From assembly GCA_001949185.1 (NCBI GenBank), contig BDGG01000001.1, positions 688,623 through 752,622 of the forward strand: 64,000 bases of DNA, given 5' to 3'. Below the pieces are notes generated by a model, which worked only from the letters and a program-made list of their open reading frames with translations, did not search any database and was not told the origin of the DNA. This stretch comes from Ramazzottius varieornatus (lineage: Eukaryota; Tardigrada; Eutardigrada; Parachela; Ramazzottiidae). Shown here piece after piece: positions 14,201 to 26,200 of this stretch. The position numbers and the translations under genes were made by a program. Every line of letters starts with the position of its first letter. Positions within the stretch are counted from its first letter, which is position 1.

Positions 14201-17200
14201 AGAACCCAAGCCTGCTGCGGCCAAACCGGCGGCGGCTAAACCTGCGGCAGCAGCCAAACCTTCAGCTTCACCCAGACCTTCAATCGCAGAGTACGTATAT
14301 CCCTGCCGTTAACGGTAGAAATATATTCAAACGAAATACTGTGTGAGGTTTTATTGTGAGCAACGTCCATCAGGTTTTACAACAATAGAACCAGTCTTGC
14401 TATAATGTAGTGAAGTATTGGAGCCACAGCTTAAACATCTTTGGGGTTTACAGAGTGCCAGGAGCGAACGATCCAAAGCCTCCGTACTTCTCGGCCCGAA
14501 TCAAACCGGTGGCTGTCAAGGATGGTCAGTCGGCAGAGTTCACTTGCAAGGTTAAGGGAAACCCGCAACCACAGGTTTCGTGGTACAAGTAAGTACTCTG
14601 ACCTCTCTTTTCGAAGCTTGTGTTTCGGGCAGTCTGAAATTTACGGATATGAATATTGTAGACAAGACAAACTGGTGGAAGCCAGCGATGATTTTCTCAT
14701 CACATTCGACGGCCAGACTGCCACATTGAAGTTTGTCGACTGCTTCCCGGAAGACAGTGGCAAAATCACCTGCACAATCAAAAACGAGCATGGCGAAGAA
14801 AGCTGCTCGGCCATGCTGACTGTGAAAGGTACGGGCCTTTTTTCTATTCCAAAAATGACTCAGCAAGGATGGTAAAAATAGAGTCACAGCGTGTACTTTA
14901 TTATTCTAGCTGAAGAGAAGAGACCGGAACCCAAACAAGAAGCTAAGCCGTCCGTTCCCAAGACCAAGAAGGTCTCTATGGCCGGTATCGAAAGCGACGA
15001 CGAGGTAAAAGCGCAAGTGTATTCACAACGCAGGAAAAAAAACAACCACGAGAGGCGACGTTTCTTGTCGCAAGAAAACTCAACCACGAAAGTAAAGCAC
15101 GATGAAATTTCTCCGGAAAGAGATTTCGGTGTTTAATTAAATTTTCTACCAACATATCGAGATGGCTAAATAACCTAAGTCAGGGCGAATTGTCTCTTGG
15201 TTCACTGTCATGCTTAACCCTGGTCCGGTAACTGTCTTCCTCAATGGTGTAACGGGCTTTTTCCTACAAGTTTTCCCCTCATTTGTATCCTTTTCTTCGC
15301 CCGGTGAAGGTCTCGGTCAGCGAGAGCGGTCCCCGTCGTCCCACCAGTCAGCCCCGCAAAGGTTCGCTCGGGCCCGGTGGCGTTCGCCGTGACTCGGCTG
15401 ACTTGTCCGTCTCCGAAGATTTTGGCCCCGGTATTCTGAAAAAGCTGGCGAGACCCAGTGTCATGGTAGAATCCCCCGATACCTCACGTCGCGCCTCCCA
15501 AGCCAATGTCCAGTTCATCGAGGTACCTTACCCGTTACCCGTAGTATACACCGTGTTCTCCAATGGGGTTACATTTCACGTTCTTTACCCTGTCTTTCTC
15601 TTGTTCTCCCTACAGCCTCATGCTAGCGGTGGTGGAAAACTTCGTCCCGGAGAAGTTGCTGACAGAGTAGGTCACTTTTTAGTCACAATCAAGGAGTGGA
15701 AACTTGGCAAACAAACTCGATCAAATCGTCCTTCAAGTGGCGCAGGCTATCAGTTAATGGCACTGGAAACGTGCGCCACCTCGGAAAAGAATTTGATCGA
15801 GCGGCGCATGCTATTCGCTAACAATACAGGAGACGTGCACCACTTGGACAACCGATGTGGTCTAGTTCGTAGGCCGAGCTCACATATCACTCCAGCTTTT
15901 TACCATCGCGCTTTGTGCAACTTCTTATTAACCTGGATGAAATGGAGAGCTGATGATATAAATACTTACTCGATTTGTTGCGTAACATCAAGCAGAGCAC
16001 ATGTGCTTCTAATTATGGCTAAAAACACGACTGCGTATAGCATGCGTTGAGGATTGATACGGTCCACTGTAATTGTTTGCCAAGGGTAACCCAACACTTG
16101 TCTCACTGCCTGGGTTTTTTCTCTTCCGTGTTTTTCTTCAGCCTTCTTCGGCTCTTCGTAGCATGTGAAGACGAAGAAGTGGCAGATGAGGCTGGCAAGT
16201 GTCATGAGACAGCATGTGATGATGGCTACCTGCCGGCTTTGTGTACACTGTGAGTATCCGGTCCTACCACGCAAGAACAGCGGCGCCGATTAAAAGAGAT
16301 AACCTTTTTCCTTCTGACTGGATGACTAAAATTATAATAGGCAAATATAACCGCTATTTATAACGCCGTACCATGCTGTCTTGATCATAATCTGCGTTTT
16401 ACTCATCTTCTTCATCGGTTCGAATCCATCTTTCCCTCAACGATGGCTGGTCTTCTTATAGCGACGACGATCCAGTGTCGATCTGCGACGCCAAAGGTAC
16501 GCGCAGTTGCGCCCTTTAGCTTTACTCTGATGAGTTTTCTTTTGTATTGCTAATTAATCGATCAACATCATCATGGCGGTCAAGGCTCATCCACCTGCCG
16601 CTGCCGGTAAACTGAGTGCGGCCAGTAAACCAACTGCCCCTGCTGTTGATTCTAGTGTGATGGAAAAGTTGGATATTCCATCGACACCGCTGGTTCCCAA
16701 AGGTCCAGCAGGCACTGCGCCCACTGTCGATGCGCCACCCAACGTCCAAACCACAGAAGGTAAGTACATGATCCCGTGATATACAGCGCGTCAGTGCCCC
16801 CTGATGACACCATTTAGTTGTCTGAAATTTTCCAACGGTATTCGTCGCTTTCGGAAGCCGGCGTCAGCTTACAATAAGCTCGGGCTTCCATCGCACGAAG
16901 TGCAGATTCAAAATTACATCAGAAGACCCCATGAAACTCGACGAGACTTGCTTGGAAAACGCATGCAGCAAAACGGCGAGCTGAAGACGGTTCGATGAAC
17001 GTTGATATAGCTGTGCATGATCAGCGCAAAGTCACGTTCAACGCAAAACCCAACAAAATGTCATAAGCTCGAAAGGTAGAAGCAGTATTTCTCTTTTTCT
17101 GTAGATGCGACGGCATACTTTGCCGTAGTGGTGGAAGGCAACCCCGTTCCAGAAATCAAGTGGTACAAAGGTACCCGCGAAGTCATTACCGAAGGTCGAG

Positions 17201-20200
17201 TCATGCTCAAGACCGACGGTACCAGCAACCAGGCCTTCCTCTTCATCAAGAAGGCTCGTCACACCGATGAAGGAAAGTACCGGGTGGTGGCTACCAACTC
17301 TGTCGGTAGCGACGAAGCCGAAATCACACTCTTTGTCAGTGCTGGCGGTGATGCCGGCATGGACTTCCGCGCCCTCCTGCAGAAACGCAAGTACGACAAG
17401 TGGGGCATTGAGGAAGAAGACCCCAACTGGGGTGACTTGAAACATCTGGAACAGGAGAAGATTGAACTGAAGAAACGCGATGCCAAGAAGGACCATTTCA
17501 TGAAAGAACTGTTCGATATCAGACTCAAACAAGGTACGAACCAGCTACAGGTCGTAGTTCGCTTTATGAATGATATTAACACTTGGGATGCCAACAAACA
17601 CAGATCATTTTCTCAAGTGGCGCATGCTCATGGCCACTAATAATGGCAATGTGCGTCACTTGGGAACTCGACAATACCGTTTTCCTAAGTGGCGTACGCT
17701 CACGGCTAATATCTCCGAAAAAGTGCGCCACTTGAGACAGCGAGCTGGGTGAATACATTTGCTGACGTCTCGTTGGTGTAACCAAGAGGCACTATGGAAT
17801 AACGTAGAAAAAAACATTCAAAGTTATGAGGTTATCCAGAGTTTCAAAGAAAAATCTGATTCAAACTCAAGGCATAAAACTACTCACGAGAAAATTAAAC
17901 ATGTCGTTTTTCGTTCAGGCAAGGACAAATTAGCGCGATTTGAGTGCGTGTTCAGTCGACCCGATCAGAAGCCAAAATGGAGTAAAGGAAAGGAAGAAAT
18001 CTTCCCGGGCATCAAATACAAAATAATCAACGAGAAAGACACGCACATTCTCGAGCTGAAAGACCCCAAAGCCGAAGACAGTGGGCAGTTCATCTGCACC
18101 ATTGGTGACGTCTCCACCAAGTGCTATCTGCAAGTAGACGAACCCGACCCAGTGGTCGACTTCAACCCCAAACTGCCGAAAGAGCTGCATGAAGACAAGT
18201 TTAAAGATGGCGAGTTGATGTGTAAAATCACCGTCCCCAAAATGTCGGTGAAATGGCTGAAGAACGGCACACCCATTGAACGTGGGGACAAGTATGATAT
18301 CCAGAAGGACGCGGTGGGCAGATGTATACTGAAGATTCGGAAGTTGAATGAAGGCGACAGTGGCGAGTATACTTGTCAGTACAACGACAAGATCTTCACC
18401 AAATGTAAGTTCGTGGTGGACCAACCCATCTTCAAGTTCACCAAACCACTGAAGAGTATCAAGGCCACGGAGAAGGATGACATTGTCTTGGAATGTGAGG
18501 TGGAAGATGCCAATGCCGAAGTCAAGTGGACGAAGAATGGGAAACCCATCGCACCGTCGGATAAACATGAAATTGTCATTGATGGAAAGAAGAGGAAGCT
18601 GATCATCAAGAAAGCCGACTTGACGGATGAGGATAAGTATCAGTGCAAGACCAACGCCGATACGACGGAAAGCGAAGTTATCGTCGAACCATTCAACAAG
18701 GTATGAACTGAACACTTCTTACTAGTGAGGAAGAATGTGAATGAGTTCTGGGGCTGTTTAGGTGGTGAAGGGGCTGAAGGATCAGTCGTTATTGACCAAA
18801 GAAACAGCCAACTTTGAGGTTGAATTTAAGGACCCGAAGGCGCCTGTACATTGGTTCAAAGATGGTGTGGAAATCAAGCCGGATGCCAGGATGGAGGTGA
18901 AGAGTACGCGAGGTCTACATATCCTGACCATAAAGGACCTGAAAATTGAGGATGCCGGTCGGTATGAAGCAAGGGTCGGGGCCTTGACCAGTGGCTGCAA
19001 ATTGAAAGTCGAAGAAGGTAAGAAATAGACCCTGATCAAAGAGGAAAGCTTGAATACTAACCAAAAACAATCGTTGCGGAAAACAACCGTAGAAAAATGG
19101 CATAAAGAATTTCTTGAGGCTTCTTGAGAGGTGCCATCCCCCGTCAGCAATGGACAAATACAGTCATGCTTCGCTGCTGGAATATTTTCTCCACCGACGT
19201 TTTCGTGCTCGCGATGAAAAATCTGCACTACAGAGTTGTCATCATATTTTCTGCAGGTGAGACAGCGCCAAAAATCAATATGGCAAAGACGAGGATGACG
19301 GCGCAAGTTGGTCAAGCTCACGAGTTCAAAGTACCGTATAAAGTGGGCGGTGTCAAGCCCTCTAAGCCCATCTTCCACCTTCTGCGCAACGGTAAGCCCG
19401 TTCCTGCTAAAGATTTCGACGTGGTGGTTGACAATGACGAGATCAAAGTCAAGCTGAAGACGCCACAACGCGGCGATGAAGGTGACTACACGATGAAACT
19501 GCTCAACTCGGCTGGCTCAGACGAAGTACCCATCAGCATCAAGGTCGAAGATGTCCCGGCACCGCCGGAGAACCTGACGGTGGACGCCATCCATGCTGAA
19601 GGATGCAAGCTACACTGGAACCCACCGAAGGACGATGGTGGGTCGCCATTGACGGGATATGCTGTCGAAGTTCAGGAAGGCAAAAATGGTCCGTGGAAGC
19701 CGGCTGGAAAGATCGAGATGATCCCGCCGGAAACCATGCCTGCACCTACCTTCGCGGTACGTATGTTCAGCCCATTCACTAATATTAACTGATTGTTTGA
19801 TTGTTCATAATTCCACAAGAAAAAGTATCATTATTCTGAAAGAACGAACATGTTCGGTGGGTGAAATACAACACACTTACCTTTTAACCCACACAACAAT
19901 GTCATTTTTGAAGTTTGATTGATTTTCGTCGGATATTCTTTAAATGTGTGGAGTCATCATGCACCAATGTTTCAACGGATTTCTACGATTTTTCGACAGA
20001 CCATAACTTTGTTCATTTCGAGGCCACTATGTCACGGTGGCTAGTCCTAGCAATTCGTTTTCTGGACGCTGATGCACTTTGAGCGCACTTATTTCTTATT
20101 TACTTATTTCTGGTGTGTACTTTTTCGCAGGTGACCGGACTCGAGCCGAAGAAAGAGTACAAATTCCGCATCAAGGCCCTCAACGCCGTCGGTAGTTCCG

Positions 20201-23200
20201 AACCGTTGACCACACCCAAAGGCATCATTGCCAAGAATCCCTACGATGAGCCAGGCGAGCCCGGCAAACCCGAAGTGACAGACTGGGACAAGGACCACGT
20301 TGATTTGCAATGGGCTCCGCCTACCAACGACGGTGGTGCACCCATCGAAAAGTACATTGTGGAGATGAAGGACAAGTTCTCTAACAACTGGGTTCCCGCA
20401 AAGGAAGTACCTGCCGGACCAGCGCCAGTCAAGACGACTGTGGATGGACTTAAAGAAGGCGGACAGTACGAGTTCCGTGTACGAGCCGTCAACAAGGCTG
20501 GACCGGGTAACCCCAGCCCACCCACCAAACCAATCCTCACCAAATCGCGCTTCAGTAAGTCGCCCAAAGCATGAACTACTGTAAATATTCGCTGCGTCCG
20601 CGCAATACGTCGTCGCACAAGTGAAGTACCGCCTCGGTCCGGTTTTTCGAATCGTGCAACCCCTACGGGGGCGCATCGTCACGTACGTGTACGTACTGCG
20701 CGGATGCAGCGAATATTTACAGTATATAACAGATAAGTAGAACATTTTCATAGAGGGGACTTTGAAAATATTGTAGAAAAAATCCTGTCTTGACGGTATA
20801 TTTGTCGTAATTATGACGCACGGTTAAATTGGCTGACTGATTTAATTGCTATCCATGACAATGCCGGTGAGCTTTAGCAGGCTGCATGGCTGACTTTGAT
20901 CTTTTCGGCAGTCAAGCCGTCCATTTTTGTGGAAGATTTGGGCAGCATCGTCGTCAAAGCCGGCTCGGTCATCCGTTTTGACGTTCGCGTCGGCGGCGAA
21001 CCCTTCCCAGAAATCATCTGGTATGCCTTGGGTAAGCCACTCAAGGACAACAAGCGTGCTACGATCGAAATCAGCGAACAAAACAAGAAGACGACCATTG
21101 CCATCAAGGCTGCCGAACGTGGTGACACCGGCAAGTACAAGCTGACAGTCCGCAATATCAATGTCCGAACTGGCGAGTCCGCCGAAGTCTCGGCTGAAGG
21201 TGATGTTGTCGTGCTGGGCGCACCCGCGCGACCTGAAGGCCCGTTGGAGGTCAGTTCTGCCTTCATTCAGTTCCAATTTAAGATGTTGGCAAATGACTTC
21301 ACGCAGTTTGTTCTCTTGAGTGGTGCATGTGTTCATTGTTATGAGGCGTGTGACAATTTTGGAGCTCGGGCAAATCATTTGTTTCCAAAAGGCGCACGCG
21401 TCTAGGCAATAACAGTTACAGCATGCGCCACTTAAGACTGCGATCTGCGGCAAATCCTTTTATAGGCAACTGTTGATTCTTTGTAGGTTCACGATGTGAC
21501 GGCGAATAACGCCAAGCTGAAGTTTAAGAAGCCGCTCGATGATGGTGGACAAGACATCAGCCACTACGAGTTTGAGAAACAGGAAGCTGGTACTGGTAAC
21601 TGGGTGCCTTGTGGACGAACCAAGGACGCCAACGAGACCGAAGGCAAGGTTGAAGGGTTGACACCGGGCAAGAAGTACTTGTTCCGAGTCAAAGCTGTCA
21701 ACAAAGAAGGCGCTGGTGAACCGCTGGAAACGACCACGCCGATTCTCGCTAAGAATCCCTATGGTGAGTGCGGGCGTTTATTTCGCTTGGGAACCACGTG
21801 TAGAAAATTGCCGAAATTCAGGATCACTCTGGCCATCGGTAAATGTATGCAATGCGCAATCAAACGAAGGAGAAAGGGTTCATGCATTTTCGTATGCCTT
21901 CAGCAATGAAGCAGTTTCGTTTTTTGTTTTGAACATAGTGTCACACGTGGCCTCACTCTTGTTTTCGTTCAGATGAGCCTGGCAAGCCCGGTACGCCACA
22001 GGTGACCGACTGGGACAAAGACCGCGTCGACCTGACATGGACAGCGCCGACCAACGACGGTGGCGCGCCCATCACTTCCTACATCATCGAGAAGAAGCTC
22101 AAGAAGAGCAAGGACTGGGAGAAGGCCATTGAAGTCCCCGTCACACCCGGCTCAGAACTCAAGGCCAGCGTACCGGATCTCAAAGAAAAGGAAGAGTACG
22201 AGTTCCGAGTTCGCGCTGTCAACAAGGCCGGACCTGGTGCTCCCAGTGACGCTACAAAACCTGTCTTAGTCAAGACTCGCTTCCGTAAGTCTAACTCAAT
22301 GAAATAAAACTTTTTGGTAGTTCCGAATCATTTCCGCCTGACATCAGCCTGACTGAATAATCTGCGCCAACAAGAAACAAATCGGAGCTCGGCAAAACTT
22401 GGCAAGATCGTTTTTCACAGTGGCGCACGCCTTCAGCCTGTAAAACTGGATACCTGCGCCACTGGGTCAAACCGGCAAGATCGTTTCCAAGCGGCGTACG
22501 TTACCGGCCAGTATTAGCGAGAAATTGAGCCAGTACGAAAAACGATCATGTTGAGTTTGTTTGCGGAGCTTCACAATGATGATAGAAACACAAAATGAAC
22601 CACGTCTTATAAACAACTTCAGGCATACGGCTTGTCAGCTTCTGATCTGGGATTTCTATCGCAGTGAAGCCAAGGATCATTCGAGACAAGTTGGTCACAA
22701 CGACCATCAAAGTCGGTCAAACCTTCACATTCGACGTGGACATTATTGGCGAACCCGCTCCCACGACAGTGTGGGAACTGAACGGTAAGGAACTGCTGAC
22801 CGACGGTATGCGCACCGTTAAACACGAAGACTACAAGACCCACATCAGCAACAAGAAAGCCACTCGGGCCGATGCCGGCAAGTACATCATCACCGCCACC
22901 AACTCTAGTGGCAGCGACACAGCCGAAGTGGAGGTTGTCGTGTTGGGTCGACCTTCCCGACCAGAAGGCCCCATCACCATCCCTGAGACTACCGACAAGT
23001 CTATCAAGATGAAGTGGAACCCGCCAAAGGATGACGGTGGCATGCCCATCGACAAGTACGTCATCGAGAAACAGGACCCCAAGACGGGCAACTGGGTGCC
23101 GGCTGGAACTGTCCCGGGTGACACTACCGAGTTTACAGCGGAAGGACTGACACCGAAACAAAAGTATAACTTCAGGATCAAGGCCGTCAACAAGGAAGGC

Positions 23201-26200
23201 GAATCGGAACCACTGACGACGGAAACTGCCATCGTCGCCAAATATCCTTTCGGTAATGCCAACTTCCTTGTTCACTTTTGCCTTCTGAAGGATTTTTTCG
23301 TCGGTGCACACCTCAATGTGGTAAAAATTACGATCGCCTTGAAATGCGATGCATTGACCGCGATATGACTTCTAGATAATCACTAATAGCTCTCTTGACT
23401 TAGAACCGACACGGCAGGAGGGACGTGGTTCCACTGTCGCTTTTTACCACGGATATTCTTACCGATACGAACTGGTGTTCACTGCAAAATCTGTTGCTGC
23501 ATGTCTTTATTCATGAACCGTTCAAAGATGCAACTGTAACGGTTTCATTTCTCGTTTTTCAGATGAACCAGGCAAGCCGGGTACACCTCAAGTGACAGAC
23601 TACGACAAGGACCGAGTAGACCTAAAGTGGACCGCACCAGAGTCGGATGGTGGTTCGCCCATCACCTCGTACGTTATCGAGAAGCGACTCAAGGGAAGCA
23701 AAGACTGGAGCAAGGCGGCCGAAGTTCCGGCTCACAAGACGGAAGCCTCCGTCACGGATCTGCCTGAACGGCAAGAGTTCGAGTTCCGAGTGGTGGCCGT
23801 CAACAAAGCTGGACCGGGTGAACCCAGTGACGCCAGCAAGTCCGTCATCACCAAACCCAAATTCCGTACGTAACGTTCTTCTAAGCCACCACGTAAATCA
23901 ATCGTGGAAAATTCTCAAAGTGGCGCACATTTTCATTGTTATTGGCTGGAAGCTGCGTCACTTGCGCTACCACTCTTTGTCGGGTTCCTAAGTGACGCAC
24001 GTTTTTATTGTTACTGGTCGGAAAGGTGCGCCACTTGTGACGACAACCGTGTGCGTTTCGTTTGCTGGCCTCTCAAGCATTCAAATACGAAGCGCGTAAA
24101 TAATAGCTGCTTCTTTCCTGTTACAGTGAAGCCCAGAATCGATAGGAAGAATCTGAAGCCCATCACAATCAAAGCCGGTGAAGCCTTCGCCTTCGAATGT
24201 GACGTTCAAGGTGAGCCCCCGCCAGAGAAGACCTGGTCACTCGAGCCGGCCAAGAAGGGTGTCAAAGGTGGTCCGGTCGGTTCACGCGCAAACGTGACCA
24301 ACGAAGACTACAAGACTAAGATCGCTGTCAAGCGCGCTGAGCGTGCGGATGCCGGCACCTACACCATCACCGCCAAGAACGACAGTGGTGTCGATAGTGC
24401 CACAGTGGAAGTGGTCGTCTTGGACAAGCCACTTATGCCTGGTGGACCATTGGAGGTGAACGATATACACGCCAAGCATTGCGATCTGAAGTGGAATGCT
24501 CCGGAAGATGATGGTGGAAGTCCCATCGAGGCTTATGAGGTGGAGAAGTACGATGTAGCGGCGGCCAAGTGGGTGCCGATTGGCAGATCCAAGGAACCGG
24601 CTTTCCATGTGGAAGGTCTGGAACCGGGGCATCAGTACAAGTTTAGGGTGAAGGCTGTCAACGCACAGGGACCTTCGGAAGAACTCGTTACTGATAAACC
24701 GATTGTGGCCAAGAACCCATACGGTGAGCGGATAAAGGCGATAACTTGCCAAAATTATTTTGTGGAAAATATCGTAGAGAAATGCCAGAATTGGGAATTT
24801 GTGACCATGCAGATGCCTATTCATAATATCAAAACAAACATGTGGAAAAATGTTATACTTAACGCTGGACAATCACAATTGATGTTATGCGAACGAATTT
24901 TCTAAGTTTCTGTGTGTTTGGTCGGGGTAGATGCACCTGATGCACCAAATAAGCCAGACATTACCGACTGGGACAAGGACCACGTCGATTTGAAATGGAC
25001 ACCTCCAAAGAACGACGGTGGCGCTCCCATTGAAAAGTACATTATTGAAAAGAAGGAGAAAAATGGTGAATGGGAACCCGCAGCGGAAGTTCCTGCCGAC
25101 CAGACCACCGGCACAGCACCCAACCTCACCGAAGGAAAGGAGTATCAGTTCCGTGTCCGAGCTGTCAACAAGGGCGGCCCAGGCGCGCCTAGCGAAGCTA
25201 CCGAACCGAAAATTGCCAAACCCCGTCACCGTACGTCCATTCAGTTCCAACACTATCGGTAGCGGTTATGAAATATTGACGGAATGATATGGGACGTTGA
25301 CAAAGGAAATCACCAACTTGAGTCAAGTCGGTTGTTTTCTGAAGAGGCGCAGGCGCACAGCTTATGACTGCAAAACTGTGCGGCGCTTGAGGAAAATAAC
25401 CTGGTTGATACTCTTTGCCGAAGTCCCAAATATAACATTATTTCAAGCAAATTTGAAAAAACAAAATGACAGAAAATAGTGAATAGTGAAAATAATGAAT
25501 GTTGAAACTATTTTTGCAGTGGCGCCCAAGATCGATCGAAAGAATCTCGAGACACTCCGCGTCAAAGCCGGTCAACCCATTGACTTCAACGTCAACGTCA
25601 TCGGTGAGCCTCCGCCAACCACCGTCTGGAAGCTCAAAGGCAAGGAGCTCAGGTCCGACTCTCGCGTTAAAATTGACAACAAGGACTACAACACCCACTT
25701 GGTCATTAAGTCATCCAAACGCGGTGACACCGGCAAGTACGTGTTGACCGCCACCAACGACTCGGGTACTGACAGCGCCGAGGTTGAGGTGGTCGTACTG
25801 GACGCCCCTGCTGCACCCGAAGGTCCTTTGAAGATTGAGGAGATCCGCAAGGAAAGCTGCAAGCTGTCGTGGGACAAGCCGGTTGACGATGGTGGTAGTG
25901 ACATCTCGCACTATGCCGTCGAGAAGATGGATATGGCCACTGGCAAATGGGTCAAGGTTGGTGATGCTCCGGGAGATGCCACGGAGTTCGCGGTGGAAGG
26001 ACTGACACCCGATCATCAGTACAAGTTTAGAGTGAAGGCCGTGAACAGACAGGGTGAATCGGAACCTTTGACGGCCGAAACACCCATCACAGCAAAAGAC
26101 CCATGGGGTAATTTCGAGAAAGAACAACTACTGAAAATATATTCTTTGTTATAATTCTCCAGCTTTTTCTTGATGGGGTACATCATTTATGACAGTGTTA

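Noticed and set aside
14891-15136. Readthrough of exon 14910-15004 to a stop at 15136 as a real end of the gene.
   Set aside because: A good donor (GAG|gtaaaa) and the in-phase linker exon at 15310 favour splicing; readthrough would end the protein before the kinase.
17930-18715. A 261-codon minus-strand frame that looks hydrophobic.
   Set aside because: Antisense to the three-Ig exon 17919-18700; the sense frame has clear Ig signatures and splice sites.
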